Origin: Bradyrhizobium forestalis
GTDB taxonomy: Bacteria > Pseudomonadota > Alphaproteobacteria > Rhizobiales > Xanthobacteraceae
NCBI RefSeq assembly: GCF_002795245.1
Contig: NZ_PGVG01000008.1
Location: 171,543 to 235,542 of the forward strand
Length of the DNA stretch: 64,000 nt
Direction of reading: 5' to 3'
Below the pieces are notes generated by a model that was not told the origin of the DNA, ran no database searches, and saw only the letters and a list, made by a program, of their open reading frames with translations. Shown here piece after piece: positions 42,973 through 51,718 of this stretch; the stretch's first letter is position 1, and the number at the start of each line of letters is the position of its first letter. A program made the position numbers and the translations under genes.

Positions 42973-44973
42973 ATGATCGCCGCGGCGCTATGGTCGGTGG
43001 CGGCTCTGCTGGCGCTGGCGCCTGCGGGAGTCGTGCTGGCGACGCGCCCGCGCGGCTCGATCATCCTCTACGGCGGATGCCTGATCGCCACATCGACGCT
43101 TTGTGTCACGGCGCTGTCAGATCTGCTCTTTTTCCCTCATCTGACGCCGAGCGCGACACTGCCGATCGGCCTGCCCTGGCTCGGTGCGCATTTCCGGCTC
43201 GATGCGCTGTCCGCCTTCTTCCTCGTGGTCGTCAATCTCGGCGGCGCCGCTGCGAGCCTGTTCGCGCTCGGCTACGGCCGGCACGAGGTCTCCCCCGGCC
43301 GCGTGCTGCCGTTCTATCCTGCCTATCTCGCGGGGATGAACGTCGTCGTGCTGGCAAACGATGCCTTCAGCTTCCTGGTCGCCTGGGAATTCATGTCGCT
43401 GACCTCTTGGGCGATGGTGGTCTCGCATCACCGGGAGGCCGAGAATGTCCGCGCCGGCTATGTCTATCTCTTGATGGCAAGTTTCGGCACGCTGGCGCTG
43501 CTGCTCGCTTTCGGCCTGCTCGCGAGCGGCGCCGGCTACGATTTCGATGCGATCCGAGCCTCGCATCCTTCCGCTGCGCTGAGCAGCGTGGTGATGATCC
43601 TCATGCTGCTGGGCGCCGGCTCCAAGGCTGGCCTGGTGCCGCTGCACGCTTGGCTGCCGCTCGCCCATCCCGCCGCACCCAGCCACGTCTCCGGCCTCAT
43701 GAGCGGCGTCATGACCAAGGTCGCCGTCTACGGCTTCGTGCGCATCGTCTTTGATCTTCTGCCCGAACCGGTGTGGTGGTGGAGCATGGTGGTGCTTCTG
43801 GTCGGCGGTCCGTCGGCGACGCTGGGCGTGCTCTACGCGCTGATGCAGCGCGATATCAAGCGCGTGCTCGCTTATTCAACGATCGAGAATATCGGCATCA
43901 TCTTCACCGGCCTCGGGCTGGCGCTTGCTTTCAAGGCGGAAGGACTCGACTGGGTGGCGGCGCTCGCTTTCACCGCGGCGATGCTGCATGTATTCAATCA
44001 TGCGCTGTTCAAGAGCCTGTTGTTCTTCGGCGCCGGCGCGGTGCTGGGAGCAACCGGCGAGCGCGACATGGAGAAGCTCGGCGGGCTGATCCATCGCATG
44101 CCGAAGACGGCATTCGCGGTGCTGGTCGGCTGCGTCGCGATCTCGGCATTGCCGCCATTCAACGGCTTCGTTTCGGAATGGCTGACCTTCCAGGCGATCC
44201 TGCTCTCACCGCAGCTGCCCTCCTGGGGCCTCAAGCTGGTTATTCCGGCGGTCGGCGGTTTGCTGGCGCTCGCCGCCGCCTTTGCCGCCGCCTGCTTCGT
44301 CAAGCTCTATGGCATCAGCTTCCTGGGCCGGCCGCGTTCGGATGTCGCGGCGTCAGCACATGAGACCGACCGCTTCTCGCTGACCGCGATGCTCGTGCTT
44401 GCCGCCTTCTGCCTCGTTGCCGGCATCCTGCCCGGGCTGTTCATCGATGCGCTGGCGCCGGTGAGCAAGGCCATGGTCGGCAACATCATGCCGCATCAGG
44501 TCGGATTGCAGTGGCTCACGATCGTGCCGATCGCGGAAGGCCGCAGCTCCTATAACGGCCTTCTGGTGTTCCTGTTCGCGGCATTCTGCGGCACGGCGGC
44601 GGCGTCAGCCATTCACCGTTTCGCCTCCGACCGCTTACGCCGCGCGCCGGCCTGGGATTGCGGCTATCCCGATCCGAACCCTCTGATCCAGTACTCAGCC
44701 TCCAGCTTCTCGCAGCCGATCCGCCGCGTGTTCGGCAGCGTCATCTTTGCCGCACGCGAGATCGGCGAGATGCCGCCGCCGTCCTCGCCGGTTCCTGCGC
44801 GGCTCCACGTCGAACTGCACGATCTGATCTGGGATGTGCTGTATGCGCCGATTGCGAAGGTCATCGGCTTTGCGACCGACCGCATCAATATCCTCCAGTT
44901 CCTCACTATCCGCCGCTACCTGACCCTGGTCTTCGTGGCGCTGATCCTGCTGCTGTTGGTGGTGGCACTATGA
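42973..44973 (+). CDS. hyfB: Hydrogenase-4/Ehr membrane subunit B (HyfB-like antiporter-type subunit)
   Basis: 666 residues with about 14-16 membrane segments belonging to the NuoL/M/N - Mrp antiporter family. Channel residues typical of proton-pumping subunits are present: E139 in VAWEFMSL, K218 in GAGSKAGLVPLHAWLP and K249 in SGVMTKVAVYG. The C-terminal amphipathic region includes DCGYPDPNPLIQYSASSFSQ as in HyfB/HycC. It is the first gene of a six-gene operon and probably moves ions across the inner membrane. Confidence 0.9.
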   Translation: MIAAALWSVAALLALAPAGVVLATRPRGSIILYGGCLIATSTLCVTALSDLLFFPHLTPSATLPIGLPWLGAHFRLDALSAFFLVVVNLGGAAASLFALGYGRHEVSPGRVLPFYPAYLAGMNVVVLANDAFSFLVAWEFMSLTSWAMVVSHHREAENVRAGYVYLLMASFGTLALLLAFGLLASGAGYDFDAIRASHPSAALSSVVMILMLLGAGSKAGLVPLHAWLPLAHPAAPSHVSGLMSGVMTKVAVYGFVRIVFDLLPEPVWWWSMVVLLVGGPSATLGVLYALMQRDIKRVLAYSTIENIGIIFTGLGLALAFKAEGLDWVAALAFTAAMLHVFNHALFKSLLFFGAGAVLGATGERDMEKLGGLIHRMPKTAFAVLVGCVAISALPPFNGFVSEWLTFQAILLSPQLPSWGLKLVIPAVGGLLALAAAFAAACFVKLYGISFLGRPRSDVAASAHETDRFSLTAMLVLAAFCLVAGILPGLFIDALAPVSKAMVGNIMPHQVGLQWLTIVPIAEGRSSYNGLLVFLFAAFCGTAAASAIHRFASDRLRRAPAWDCGYPDPNPLIQYSASSFSQPIRRVFGSVIFAAREIGEMPPPSSPVPARLHVELHDLIWDVLYAPIAKVIGFATDRINILQFLTIRRYLTLVFVALILLLLVVAL

Positions 44974-45926
44974 ACGCGCTGGGCGACATCCTCTCGCAGG
45001 GCGCCCAGATGTCGCTGGTGCTGGGGCTCGCGCCGCTGCTGACGGGTTTCGTGCGGAAGGTGAAGGCGCGGCTGCTGCGCCGGCGAGGGCCGCCGCTGCT
45101 CCAACCCTATCGCGACCTCATTCGCCTGATGCGCAAGGACGTCGTGCTCGCGGACAACGCATCCTGGCTGTTCCGCGTCATTCCCTATCTGATCTTCGCG
45201 GGCACCTGGGTCGCCGCCTCGCTGGTGCCGACTTTCGGCAATGGCCTGCTGTTCTCCTGGACCGCCGATCTCATCGCGATCATTGCGCTGCTCGGCAGCG
45301 CCCGTTTCTTCCAGGCGCTCGCCGGCATGGACGTCGGCACCGCCTTCGGCGGCATCGGCTCCAGCCGCGAGGTCATGATCGCCTCCCTGGCCGAGCCCGC
45401 GATGCTGATCACAGTGTTCTCGGTTGCGATGATCGCCGGCTCGACGCAGCTCCCCAACGTGGCCGAGTTCATGGGCTCGGACGCGGTCGGTCTGCGTGTG
45501 TCCCTGGGCATGGCGTTCGTGGCACTGACCATCGTGGCGCTGGCGGAGAACGCCCGCATCCCCGTCGATAATCCCGCCACCCATCTCGAGCTCACCATGG
45601 TGCACGAGGCCATGGTGCTGGAATATTCGGGGCGGCATCTCGCGCTGATCGATCTGTCGTCGCAGCTCAAGCTCCTGCTCTATGTCTCGCTGATCGCCTG
45701 CGTGTTTCTGCCATGGGGCACCGCGGCTGCCGATGCGGGCGTTGCGAGGCTCGTCCTTGGCGCGCTGCTCTATTTCGGCAAGCTGGCGGTACTTGGCTTT
45801 TTGCTCGCCGTGTTCGAGACGTCGATCGCCAAGATGCGCGTGTTCCGGATTCCGGAGTTCCTGGGCGCGGCGCTGATGCTGGCATTGCTTGCCACCCTGT
45901 TGCGCTTCGTGTCGGGGAGCATGTGA
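44970..45926 (+). CDS. hyfC: HyfC-like (NuoH-type) membrane subunit
   Basis: 318 residues. The ATG overlaps the HyfB stop (ATGA); longer upstream frames are shadows. The NuoH hallmark ARLLRRRGPPLLQPYRDLIR lies after the first helix, and ALAENARIPVDNPATHLELT with VHEAMVLEYSGRHLAL is the conserved charged loop that lines the E-channel/quinone-cavity region. It anchors the peripheral NuoB/NuoD-like module to the membrane arm. Confidence 0.92.
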   Translation: MNALGDILSQGAQMSLVLGLAPLLTGFVRKVKARLLRRRGPPLLQPYRDLIRLMRKDVVLADNASWLFRVIPYLIFAGTWVAASLVPTFGNGLLFSWTADLIAIIALLGSARFFQALAGMDVGTAFGGIGSSREVMIASLAEPAMLITVFSVAMIAGSTQLPNVAEFMGSDAVGLRVSLGMAFVALTIVALAENARIPVDNPATHLELTMVHEAMVLEYSGRHLALIDLSSQLKLLLYVSLIACVFLPWGTAAADAGVARLVLGALLYFGKLAVLGFLLAVFETSIAKMRVFRIPEFLGAALMLALLATLLRFVSGSM

Positions 45927-45927
45927 C

Positions 45928-46590
45928 ATGAGCAGCCTGCAATTCGACATCGCCCATCTGCTCGCTGGCTCGCTCGTGCTGGCAAGCTTCATGATGCTCT
46001 ACCAGGACCGGCTCTATGCGCTGCTCAACGTCTACGCGTTACATGCGACCGTGCTGGCGCTATCGGTAGCGTGGCAGGCCTATGTGCAGCAAGCGCCGCA
46101 TCTCTATGTCACGGCGCTGATCGCGCTGGTCTTCAAGGCCATTATCATCCCGGTGGCGCTGCACCGGATCATCAAGCGGCTCGGTATCCACCGCGAGATC
46201 GAGAATGCGATCGGCATCGGGTTGACCATGATGGCTGGCATCGGCCTCGTCGCACTGTCGATGGTGGTGATGCTGCGGGTGACGCCGAGCGCCGATGCGC
46301 TCGCGCGCGAGGACCTCGCCTTCTCGCTGTCGGTGGTGCTGCTGGGGCTCCTGATCATGGTTACGCGACGCAACGCCGTGAGCCAGGTCGTCGGATTCAT
46401 GTCGCTGGAGAATGGGCTGGTGCTGGCGGCAACCGGCGCCAAGGGCATGCCGCTGGTAGTCGAGATCAGTGTCGCCTTCTCGGTGCTGATCGCCTTCATC
46501 GTGATCGGCATCTTCCTGTTCCGCATCCGCGAGCGCTTTGACAGCGTGGACGTGCAGGAGCTTGATCGCTTTCGCGGAGAGCGGCGATGA
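45928..46590 (+). CDS. hyfE: HyfE-like membrane subunit
   Basis: 220 residues from MSSLQFDIAHLLAG with about seven hydrophobic segments. It is NuoK-like in its second part (MSLENGLVLAATGAKGMPLV, with the Glu found in NuoK/MnhC membrane helices). The gene starts one base after the HyfC stop and ends in an ATGA overlap with HyfF, so translation is coupled. It is specific to hydrogenase-4/Ehr-type complexes rather than respiratory complex I. Confidence 0.88.
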   Translation: MSSLQFDIAHLLAGSLVLASFMMLYQDRLYALLNVYALHATVLALSVAWQAYVQQAPHLYVTALIALVFKAIIIPVALHRIIKRLGIHREIENAIGIGLTMMAGIGLVALSMVVMLRVTPSADALAREDLAFSLSVVLLGLLIMVTRRNAVSQVVGFMSLENGLVLAATGAKGMPLVVEISVAFSVLIAFIVIGIFLFRIRERFDSVDVQELDRFRGERR

Positions 46591-48026
46591 GCATCGACGC
46601 CCTCAGCACCATCCTCTTGATTCCGGCTCTCTCGGCGGCGCTGCTAGCGATTTTGCCCGGCTACCGACTGACGGCGAAGCTGAACGTCGTGGCGGCGCTC
46701 GCGACCTTCCTCACCTCACTCTCGCTGTTCGTGGTCGAACCGGTGTCGGGGCAGTATCTGCTGATGGACGACCTCAACAAGGTCTTCATCGTGTTGACCA
46801 CCTTCGTCAGCTTCACCACATCGGTGTTCAGCGCGAGCTACATCCAGCACGAGATCGAGACCGGGCGCCTGGCGCCGGCGTTCCTGCGCTTCTATCACGC
46901 GATGTATCAGACGCTGATGTTCGCGATGAACCTCGCGCTCGTCGCCAACAATATCGGCCTGATGTGGGTCGCGGTCGAGATGGCGACGCTGACGACCGTG
47001 CTGATGGTCGGCATCTACCGCACCCATGAGGCGCTGGAGGCAGCCTGGAAATATTTCATCCTCGGTAGCGTCGGCATCGCGCTTGCGCTGTTCGGCACCA
47101 TCCTGGTCTATATGGCGGCGCGCCCCGTGGTGGGCGAGGGGCTGGACGGCATGGTATGGACGGTGCTGGTGAAGCACGCCGCGCAGTTCGACCCGGCGTT
47201 GCTCAACGTCGCCTTCGCCTTCCTCCTGCTCGGCTACGGCACCAAGGTCGGCCTCGCACCGCTGCATGCTTGGCTGCCGGATGCGCATGCCGAGGGTCCG
47301 ACGCCGATCTCGGCGGTGCTGTCCGGCCTGTTGCTCAATGTCGCGCTCTATGCGCTCCTGCGCTTCAAGATGATGCTCGCGGTCAACTCCGCGGCGATCG
47401 CGCCGGGTCCGTTGATGGTGACCATGGGCCTGATCTCGGTGATCTTCGCCGCGCTGATGCTGTACCGGCGCCGCGACATCAAGCGGATGTTCGCCTATTC
47501 CTCGATCGAGCATATGGGCATCATCGTCTTCGCCTTCGGCATGGGCGGGCCGCTCGCGAATTTCGCAGGGCTGTTGCATATGACCATGCATTCGCTGACC
47601 AAGTCGGCGATCTTCTTCGCGGTCGGCCACATCGCGCAGGTCAAGGGCACACAGAAGATCGCCGATATCGGCGGGCTCACGGTGACCAACCCCGCGCTCG
47701 GCTGGGGCCTGATGCTCGGCGTCATCGCCATCGTCGGGCTGCCGCCGCTCGGCATCTTCATGAGCGAGTTTCTGGTCGTGAGCTCGACTTTCGCCCGCGC
47801 GCCCTGGCTGACGGTGATCCTGGTGCTCGGCATCATCATCGCGCTCGGCGGGCTTTTCCTGCGGATCGGCCCTGTGATGTTCGGCGAGCCCAAGGGCAAG
47901 ACCGCGCCCGCGGAAGCCTCCTACGTGCCGATGTTCACGCATCTCGGATTGGTTCTGATGGCCGGCATCTATCTGCCGCCGGTGCTGGTCACCGGCTTCC
48001 AGAACGTCGCGAAGCTCCTGGGGTAG
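46587..48026 (+). CDS. hyfF: HyfF-like antiporter-type membrane subunit
   Basis: 479 residues and about 14 membrane segments of the NuoL/N family. It keeps E131 (VAVEMATLT) and K220 (GYGTKVGLAPLHAWLP), whereas the broken-helix lysine position reads LLLNVALYAL. Later motifs are YSSIEHMGII and MTMHSLTKSAIFFAVGHIAQ. With HyfB it gives the complex two antiporter-like subunits, so a complete putative proton pathway. Confidence 0.9.
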   Translation: MSIDALSTILLIPALSAALLAILPGYRLTAKLNVVAALATFLTSLSLFVVEPVSGQYLLMDDLNKVFIVLTTFVSFTTSVFSASYIQHEIETGRLAPAFLRFYHAMYQTLMFAMNLALVANNIGLMWVAVEMATLTTVLMVGIYRTHEALEAAWKYFILGSVGIALALFGTILVYMAARPVVGEGLDGMVWTVLVKHAAQFDPALLNVAFAFLLLGYGTKVGLAPLHAWLPDAHAEGPTPISAVLSGLLLNVALYALLRFKMMLAVNSAAIAPGPLMVTMGLISVIFAALMLYRRRDIKRMFAYSSIEHMGIIVFAFGMGGPLANFAGLLHMTMHSLTKSAIFFAVGHIAQVKGTQKIADIGGLTVTNPALGWGLMLGVIAIVGLPPLGIFMSEFLVVSSTFARAPWLTVILVLGIIIALGGLFLRIGPVMFGEPKGKTAPAEASYVPMFTHLGLVLMAGIYLPPVLVTGFQNVAKLLG

Positions 48027-48029
48027 GCC

Positions 48030-49538
48030 ATGGGCATCCTCGACAGCATCCCCCATGTCAATGCGGTGCCGTCGCACCGACCCTGGCCGCGCGTGGTCGT
48101 GACGGAGGCGGGCTGGCAGGCGGCGATAGATCGACTGGTCGAGGGAGGCCTCACGCTGCTCGGCTTGTGGGGCGAGCCGACCGCGGTGCATATGGCGATG
48201 CTCGATGCAGGCTCGGCCGAGATCGCCGTCGTGACCTACGAATGTACGGCCGGCGCATTTCCAAGCGTCGCCAGCCGTCATCCGCCGGCGCTTCGGCTCG
48301 AGCGGACCATCCATGATCTGTTCGGGCTTGTTCCTGCTGTCGCCGACGATCTGCGGCCATGGCTCGATCACGACGTCTGGGGCAAATCCCATCCGCTCTC
48401 GGGCCGCAACGCATCGCGCGACGTGCGGCCATACCAGTTCCTGCCGTCCGAGGGCGAGGCGTTGCACCAGGTGGCGGTCGGCCCCGTCCATGCCGGGATC
48501 ATCGAGCCCGGCCATTTCCGCTTCACCGCCAATGGCGAGCATGTGGTGCGGCTGGAGCAGCGGCTCGGCTACACCCACAAGGGCATCGAGTCGCTGATGC
48601 AGGGCGCGAGCCTCGAGGCCGCGGCAAAGCTCGCCAACCGCACCTCCGGCGACAGCGCGGTGGCCTACGCTTTCGCCTTTGCCCGCGCGGCGGAAGCCGC
48701 GCTCGACATCGAGGTGCCGCGGCGCGCGACGTACTTGCGGGCGCTGATGGCGGAATTGGAGCGGCTCGCCAATCATTTCGGCGACATCGGCGCGATCTGC
48801 AACGATGCGTCGTTCGCGCTGATGCACGCCCAGACCGGCATTTTGCGCGAGCGGACCCTGCGCGCTGCGGATGCTGCGTTCGGCCACCGCCTGATGATGG
48901 ACGTCGTCGTGCCCGGCGGCCTGGCGCGCGACATCGCGCCGGACGGTATCCCGGCGCTGCGAACGCTGCTTGCTGAAATCAAGAAGGTATTCCCGCTCTT
49001 GATCGAGCTTTACGACAACACCGCATCCTTGCAGGACCGCACCGTCACCACGGGCATCGTGAAGGCGGACTATGCGCGGCAGTTCGGCGCCGGCGGCTAT
49101 GTCGGCCGCGCCTCGGGCCGCAATTTCGATGCACGACGCACGCTCGCTTACGCGCCCTACGATCTATTGTCGTTCGAGGTGCCGGTGCTGGAAGCCGGCG
49201 ATGTCAACGCACGGGTCTGGATCCGCATCCGCGAGGTCGAGCAGAGCGTCGAGCTGATCGCGCAGATCCTCGACCTGATGGAGCCGGGCGAGATCAGGAG
49301 CGCGCCGCCGGCGGGGCGCGGTGCATGCGAAGGCCTGGCGCTGACGGAAGCCTTCCGCGGCGACGTTATGGCGTGGCTGCGGCTCGATGGTGATTTGCGC
49401 GTCGAACGCTGCCACCTGCGCGACGCGTCGTGGTTCCAGTGGCCGCTGTTGGAAACTGCGATCGAGGGCAACATCATTGCCGACTTTCCGCTCTGCAATA
49501 AGTCGTTCAACTGTTCCTATTCGGGCGCGGACCTCTAA
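48030..49538 (+). CDS. hyfG: HyfG-like 'large subunit' (NuoCD-type) lacking NiFe cysteines
   Basis: 502 residues. The N-terminal ~150 residues are NuoC-like (RTIHDLFGLVPAVADDLRPW), and residues ~155-502 are NuoD/hydrogenase-large-subunit-like (LGYTHKGIESLMQG at 179-192, AELERLANHFGDIGAICNDA). At the position of the L1 motif RxCGxC the sequence reads RTSGDS (204-209), and the usual C-terminal DPCxxC is replaced by a tail ending FPLCNKSFNCSYSGADL (C489, C495). A NiFe centre therefore cannot be bound in the normal way. This places it with Ehr (energy-converting-hydrogenase-related) proteins, whose reaction is unknown. Confidence 0.9.
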   Translation: MGILDSIPHVNAVPSHRPWPRVVVTEAGWQAAIDRLVEGGLTLLGLWGEPTAVHMAMLDAGSAEIAVVTYECTAGAFPSVASRHPPALRLERTIHDLFGLVPAVADDLRPWLDHDVWGKSHPLSGRNASRDVRPYQFLPSEGEALHQVAVGPVHAGIIEPGHFRFTANGEHVVRLEQRLGYTHKGIESLMQGASLEAAAKLANRTSGDSAVAYAFAFARAAEAALDIEVPRRATYLRALMAELERLANHFGDIGAICNDASFALMHAQTGILRERTLRAADAAFGHRLMMDVVVPGGLARDIAPDGIPALRTLLAEIKKVFPLLIELYDNTASLQDRTVTTGIVKADYARQFGAGGYVGRASGRNFDARRTLAYAPYDLLSFEVPVLEAGDVNARVWIRIREVEQSVELIAQILDLMEPGEIRSAPPAGRGACEGLALTEAFRGDVMAWLRLDGDLRVERCHLRDASWFQWPLLETAIEGNIIADFPLCNKSFNCSYSGADL

Positions 49539-49541
49539 GCC

Positions 49542-50066
49542 ATGCGCAAGACCCTGTTCGAAAGCCTCACCCATGGTTCGCTGACGGAGCCCGCGCCGGC
49601 GCCGGACGAGTCTGCGCTGGCGGAGCTTGCAACGAAGGTCGATCGCGCCGCCCAGGCCAGGCTTGGACGTTCTCTTGCCATTCGCGAGGTCGATGCCGGG
49701 TCCTGCAACGGCTGCGAGCTGGAGATCCACGCGCTGTCCAACGCCTTCTACGACATCGAACGTTTCGGCCTGCGCTTCGTCGCCTCGCCGCGGCACGCCG
49801 ACGTGCTGCTGGTCACGGGTCCGGTGACGAAGAACATGCGACAGGCGCTGGAGCGGACCTACAACGCGACGCCCGATCCGAAATGGGTCGTCGCCGTCGG
49901 CGGCTGCGCGATCGATGGCGGCATTTTCAGAGGCAGCTACGCCTGCGTTGGCGGCGTGTCCGAGACCGTTCCGGTGGATTTGCACATCACGGGCTGCCCG
50001 CCGTCGCCGACGGACTTGTTGAAGGGCCTGCTCGCGCTGCTGGAGCACGTCAGCGCCAAGGGGTGA
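49542..50066 (+). CDS. hyfI: HyfI-like (NuoB-type) Fe-S small subunit
   Basis: 174 residues. The four cysteines for a proximal [4Fe-4S] cluster are retained: C55 and C58 (GSCNGCELE), C122 (VGGCAIDGG) and C152 (TGCPPSP). The C-x-x-C spacing is of hydrogenase rather than complex-I (CC) type. It starts three bases after HyfG and is the last gene of the operon. No HycF/HyfH-type ferredoxin subunit is encoded, so the electron donor is unidentified. Confidence 0.92.
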   Translation: MRKTLFESLTHGSLTEPAPAPDESALAELATKVDRAAQARLGRSLAIREVDAGSCNGCELEIHALSNAFYDIERFGLRFVASPRHADVLLVTGPVTKNMRQALERTYNATPDPKWVVAVGGCAIDGGIFRGSYACVGGVSETVPVDLHITGCPPSPTDLLKGLLALLEHVSAKG

Positions 50067-50110
50067 GCTGCGCCGACGAGTTTGCGGCGCGCGCGTCCGC
50101 CTCACTCTCG

Positions 50111-50213
50111 GTGTCATCGCCCGCGTAGGCGGGCGATCCAGCACTCCGCGGCAGTCGTGGGATACGGAGAAGCTGCGGCGTACTGGATTCCCCGCCTGCG
50201 CGGGGAATGACAC
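50111..50213. repeat. Dispersed repeat, GTGTCATnnCCCGC family, copy 2
   Basis: GTGTCATCGCCCGCGTAGGC at the left and CCCCGCCTGCGCGGGGAATG at the right are hairpins, and ATCCAGCACTCCGCGG and GCGGCGTACTGGATT are inverted copies. It lies between the convergent Ehr operon and the glycerate kinase gene, where it could double as a bidirectional terminator. Confidence 0.7.
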
Positions 50214-50232
50214 CGTCATTGGGGCAGGCGCC

Positions 50233-51516
50233 TCAATCCACCAAAATCACCCGGATGTCGTTCACATTCGTCAGCGTCGGGCCGGGCTGCAGCAGGTCGC
50301 CGGTCGCCTCGAAGAACGTCGTCGCGTCGTTGTTGTCGAGATAGGCCTGCGGCTGCAGCCCCTGCGCCTTCATCTTCGCGAAGGTCGCCGCGTCGATCAG
50401 CGCGCCGGCGGGGTCGGTCGGGTGGCCGGCGCCGCCGTCGGCGCCGTCGGTGTCGCCGGCGAGTGCCGAAATGTCCGGCGTGTCCCTCAACAGCGAAGCC
50501 AGCGCCAGCGCGTATTCCTGGTTCGGTCCGCCGCGCCCATTGCCGCGCACGGTGACCGTGAGCTCGCCGCCGGAGAGGATCGCGACGCGCTTGCCTTGGG
50601 CGCGTGCTTGCAGCGCCAGCCTGGCATGATCGGCGGCGACCTCGCGAGCCTCGCCCTCGAGATCGGCGCCGAGATCGATGGTCTCGTAACCGGACTCGCG
50701 CGCGAGCTTCACCGCGGCGTCCAGCGATTGCTTGGGACGCGCGATCAGCTCGAAATGCGCGCGCGCAAACGCCGCGTCACCCGGCTTGCAGCTTTCGTTA
50801 TTGGGATCGTCGAGGGCGCGGCGCACGGCATCGTCGATGTCGAGCTTGTACTTGGCCACGATCGCGCGCGCGTCCGCCAGCGTCGTCGCATCGGGCACGG
50901 TGGGGCCGGAGGCGATCGCGGAAGGATCGTCATGCGGCACGTCGGAGATCGCCAGCGTGACGATCTCTGCGGCATTCCTGCCGGCGCGCGCCAGCCGGCC
51001 ACCTTTGATGCGCGACAGATGTTTCCTGACCGTGTTCATCTCGCCGATCGGCGCACCCGAGCGCAGCAGCGCCTTGTTGACCGCCTGCTTCTGCGCGAAG
51101 CTGACGCCGTCCACGGGCGCGATCCAGTTCGCCGAGCCGCCACCGGTGAGCAGCACCAGCAGCAGATCGTCGGGCCCGGCCTCGCCGGCGAGCTCGAGCG
51201 TGTCGGCGGCGCCCTTCAGGCCCGCCTCGTCAGGCACGGGGTGGCCGGCCTCGACCACGCGGATGCGGCGCGTCGGCACGCCGTAGCCGTGGCGCGTGGT
51301 GGCGATGCCGACCAGCCGCTCCGGCGCGAGTTTCAGCGTGTCGAGATAGTGCCGTTCCGCCGCCGCGGCCATCGCGCCGGCACCCTTGCCGGCGGCAAGA
51401 CAGATCACGCGTCCCTCGGGGGCAGGCCGCAAGTGAGGGGCCAGCACCACATTGGGATGGGCGGCGGCAACGGCGGCGTCGTAGAGCGCGCGGAGAAGTG
51501 GACGTCGGTCGGTCAT
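50233..51516 (-). CDS. Glycerate 2-kinase (GckA/MOFRL family)
   Basis: 427 residues. The N-terminal DUF4147 domain includes VICLAAGKGAGAMAAAAERH, a conserved VVEAGHPVPDEAGL, LLVLLTGGGSANWIAPVDGV and KHLSRIKGGRLARAG (lysine for phosphate transfer). The C-terminal MOFRL domain has AILSGGELTVTVRGNGRGGP and AGDTDGADGGAGHPTDPAGA. It phosphorylates D-glycerate to 2-phosphoglycerate, linking glyoxylate/serine or sugar-acid metabolism to glycolysis. Older annotations call it hydroxypyruvate reductase (TtuD). It stands alone downstream of the receptor array. Confidence 0.92.
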   Translation of the reverse strand: MTDRRPLLRALYDAAVAAAHPNVVLAPHLRPAPEGRVICLAAGKGAGAMAAAAERHYLDTLKLAPERLVGIATTRHGYGVPTRRIRVVEAGHPVPDEAGLKGAADTLELAGEAGPDDLLLVLLTGGGSANWIAPVDGVSFAQKQAVNKALLRSGAPIGEMNTVRKHLSRIKGGRLARAGRNAAEIVTLAISDVPHDDPSAIASGPTVPDATTLADARAIVAKYKLDIDDAVRRALDDPNNESCKPGDAAFARAHFELIARPKQSLDAAVKLARESGYETIDLGADLEGEAREVAADHARLALQARAQGKRVAILSGGELTVTVRGNGRGGPNQEYALALASLLRDTPDISALAGDTDGADGGAGHPTDPAGALIDAATFAKMKAQGLQPQAYLDNNDATTFFEATGDLLQPGPTLTNVNDIRVILVD

Positions 51517-51666
51517 TGGCGAGGCCTTCGGCGGACTGGAGTGACCGGCGAGCGCGCGATGCCGCTCGCCGCCGACCTGCCTAGCGCATCAGGCGGGAAA
51601 GCGTAAGCGGCCTTTGCCATCATTCGATTGTGCAATCGCGTGATGATAATCCGCACGAGAACCGAA

Positions 51667-51695
51667 AGCCCCCTGCGGCGATCTCGCAGGGGGCT
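51667..51695 (-). terminator. Intrinsic terminator after receptor 1
   Basis: AGCCCCCTGCG (51667-51677) and CGCAGGGGGCT (51685-51695) are perfect arms with a 7-nt loop, followed on the minus strand by TTTCGG. It is 24 bp past the stop of receptor gene 1, and almost the same stem follows receptor 2. Confidence 0.8.
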
Positions 51696-51718
51696 CTGGA
51701 TGTCAAGCTGGCAGAAGC

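Noticed and set aside
46716..48887. 723-codon minus-strand open frame opposite the Ehr genes
   Set aside because: Its translation is His/Arg/Gln/Asp-rich low-complexity sequence typical of antisense frames in high-GC genes. The plus-strand frames encode recognisable HyfF and HyfG proteins.
42973..50066. Functional [NiFe]-hydrogenase
   Set aside because: The large subunit lacks the RxCGxC and DPCxxC motifs and no hydrogenase maturation protease is adjacent, so an H2 active site is not supported.
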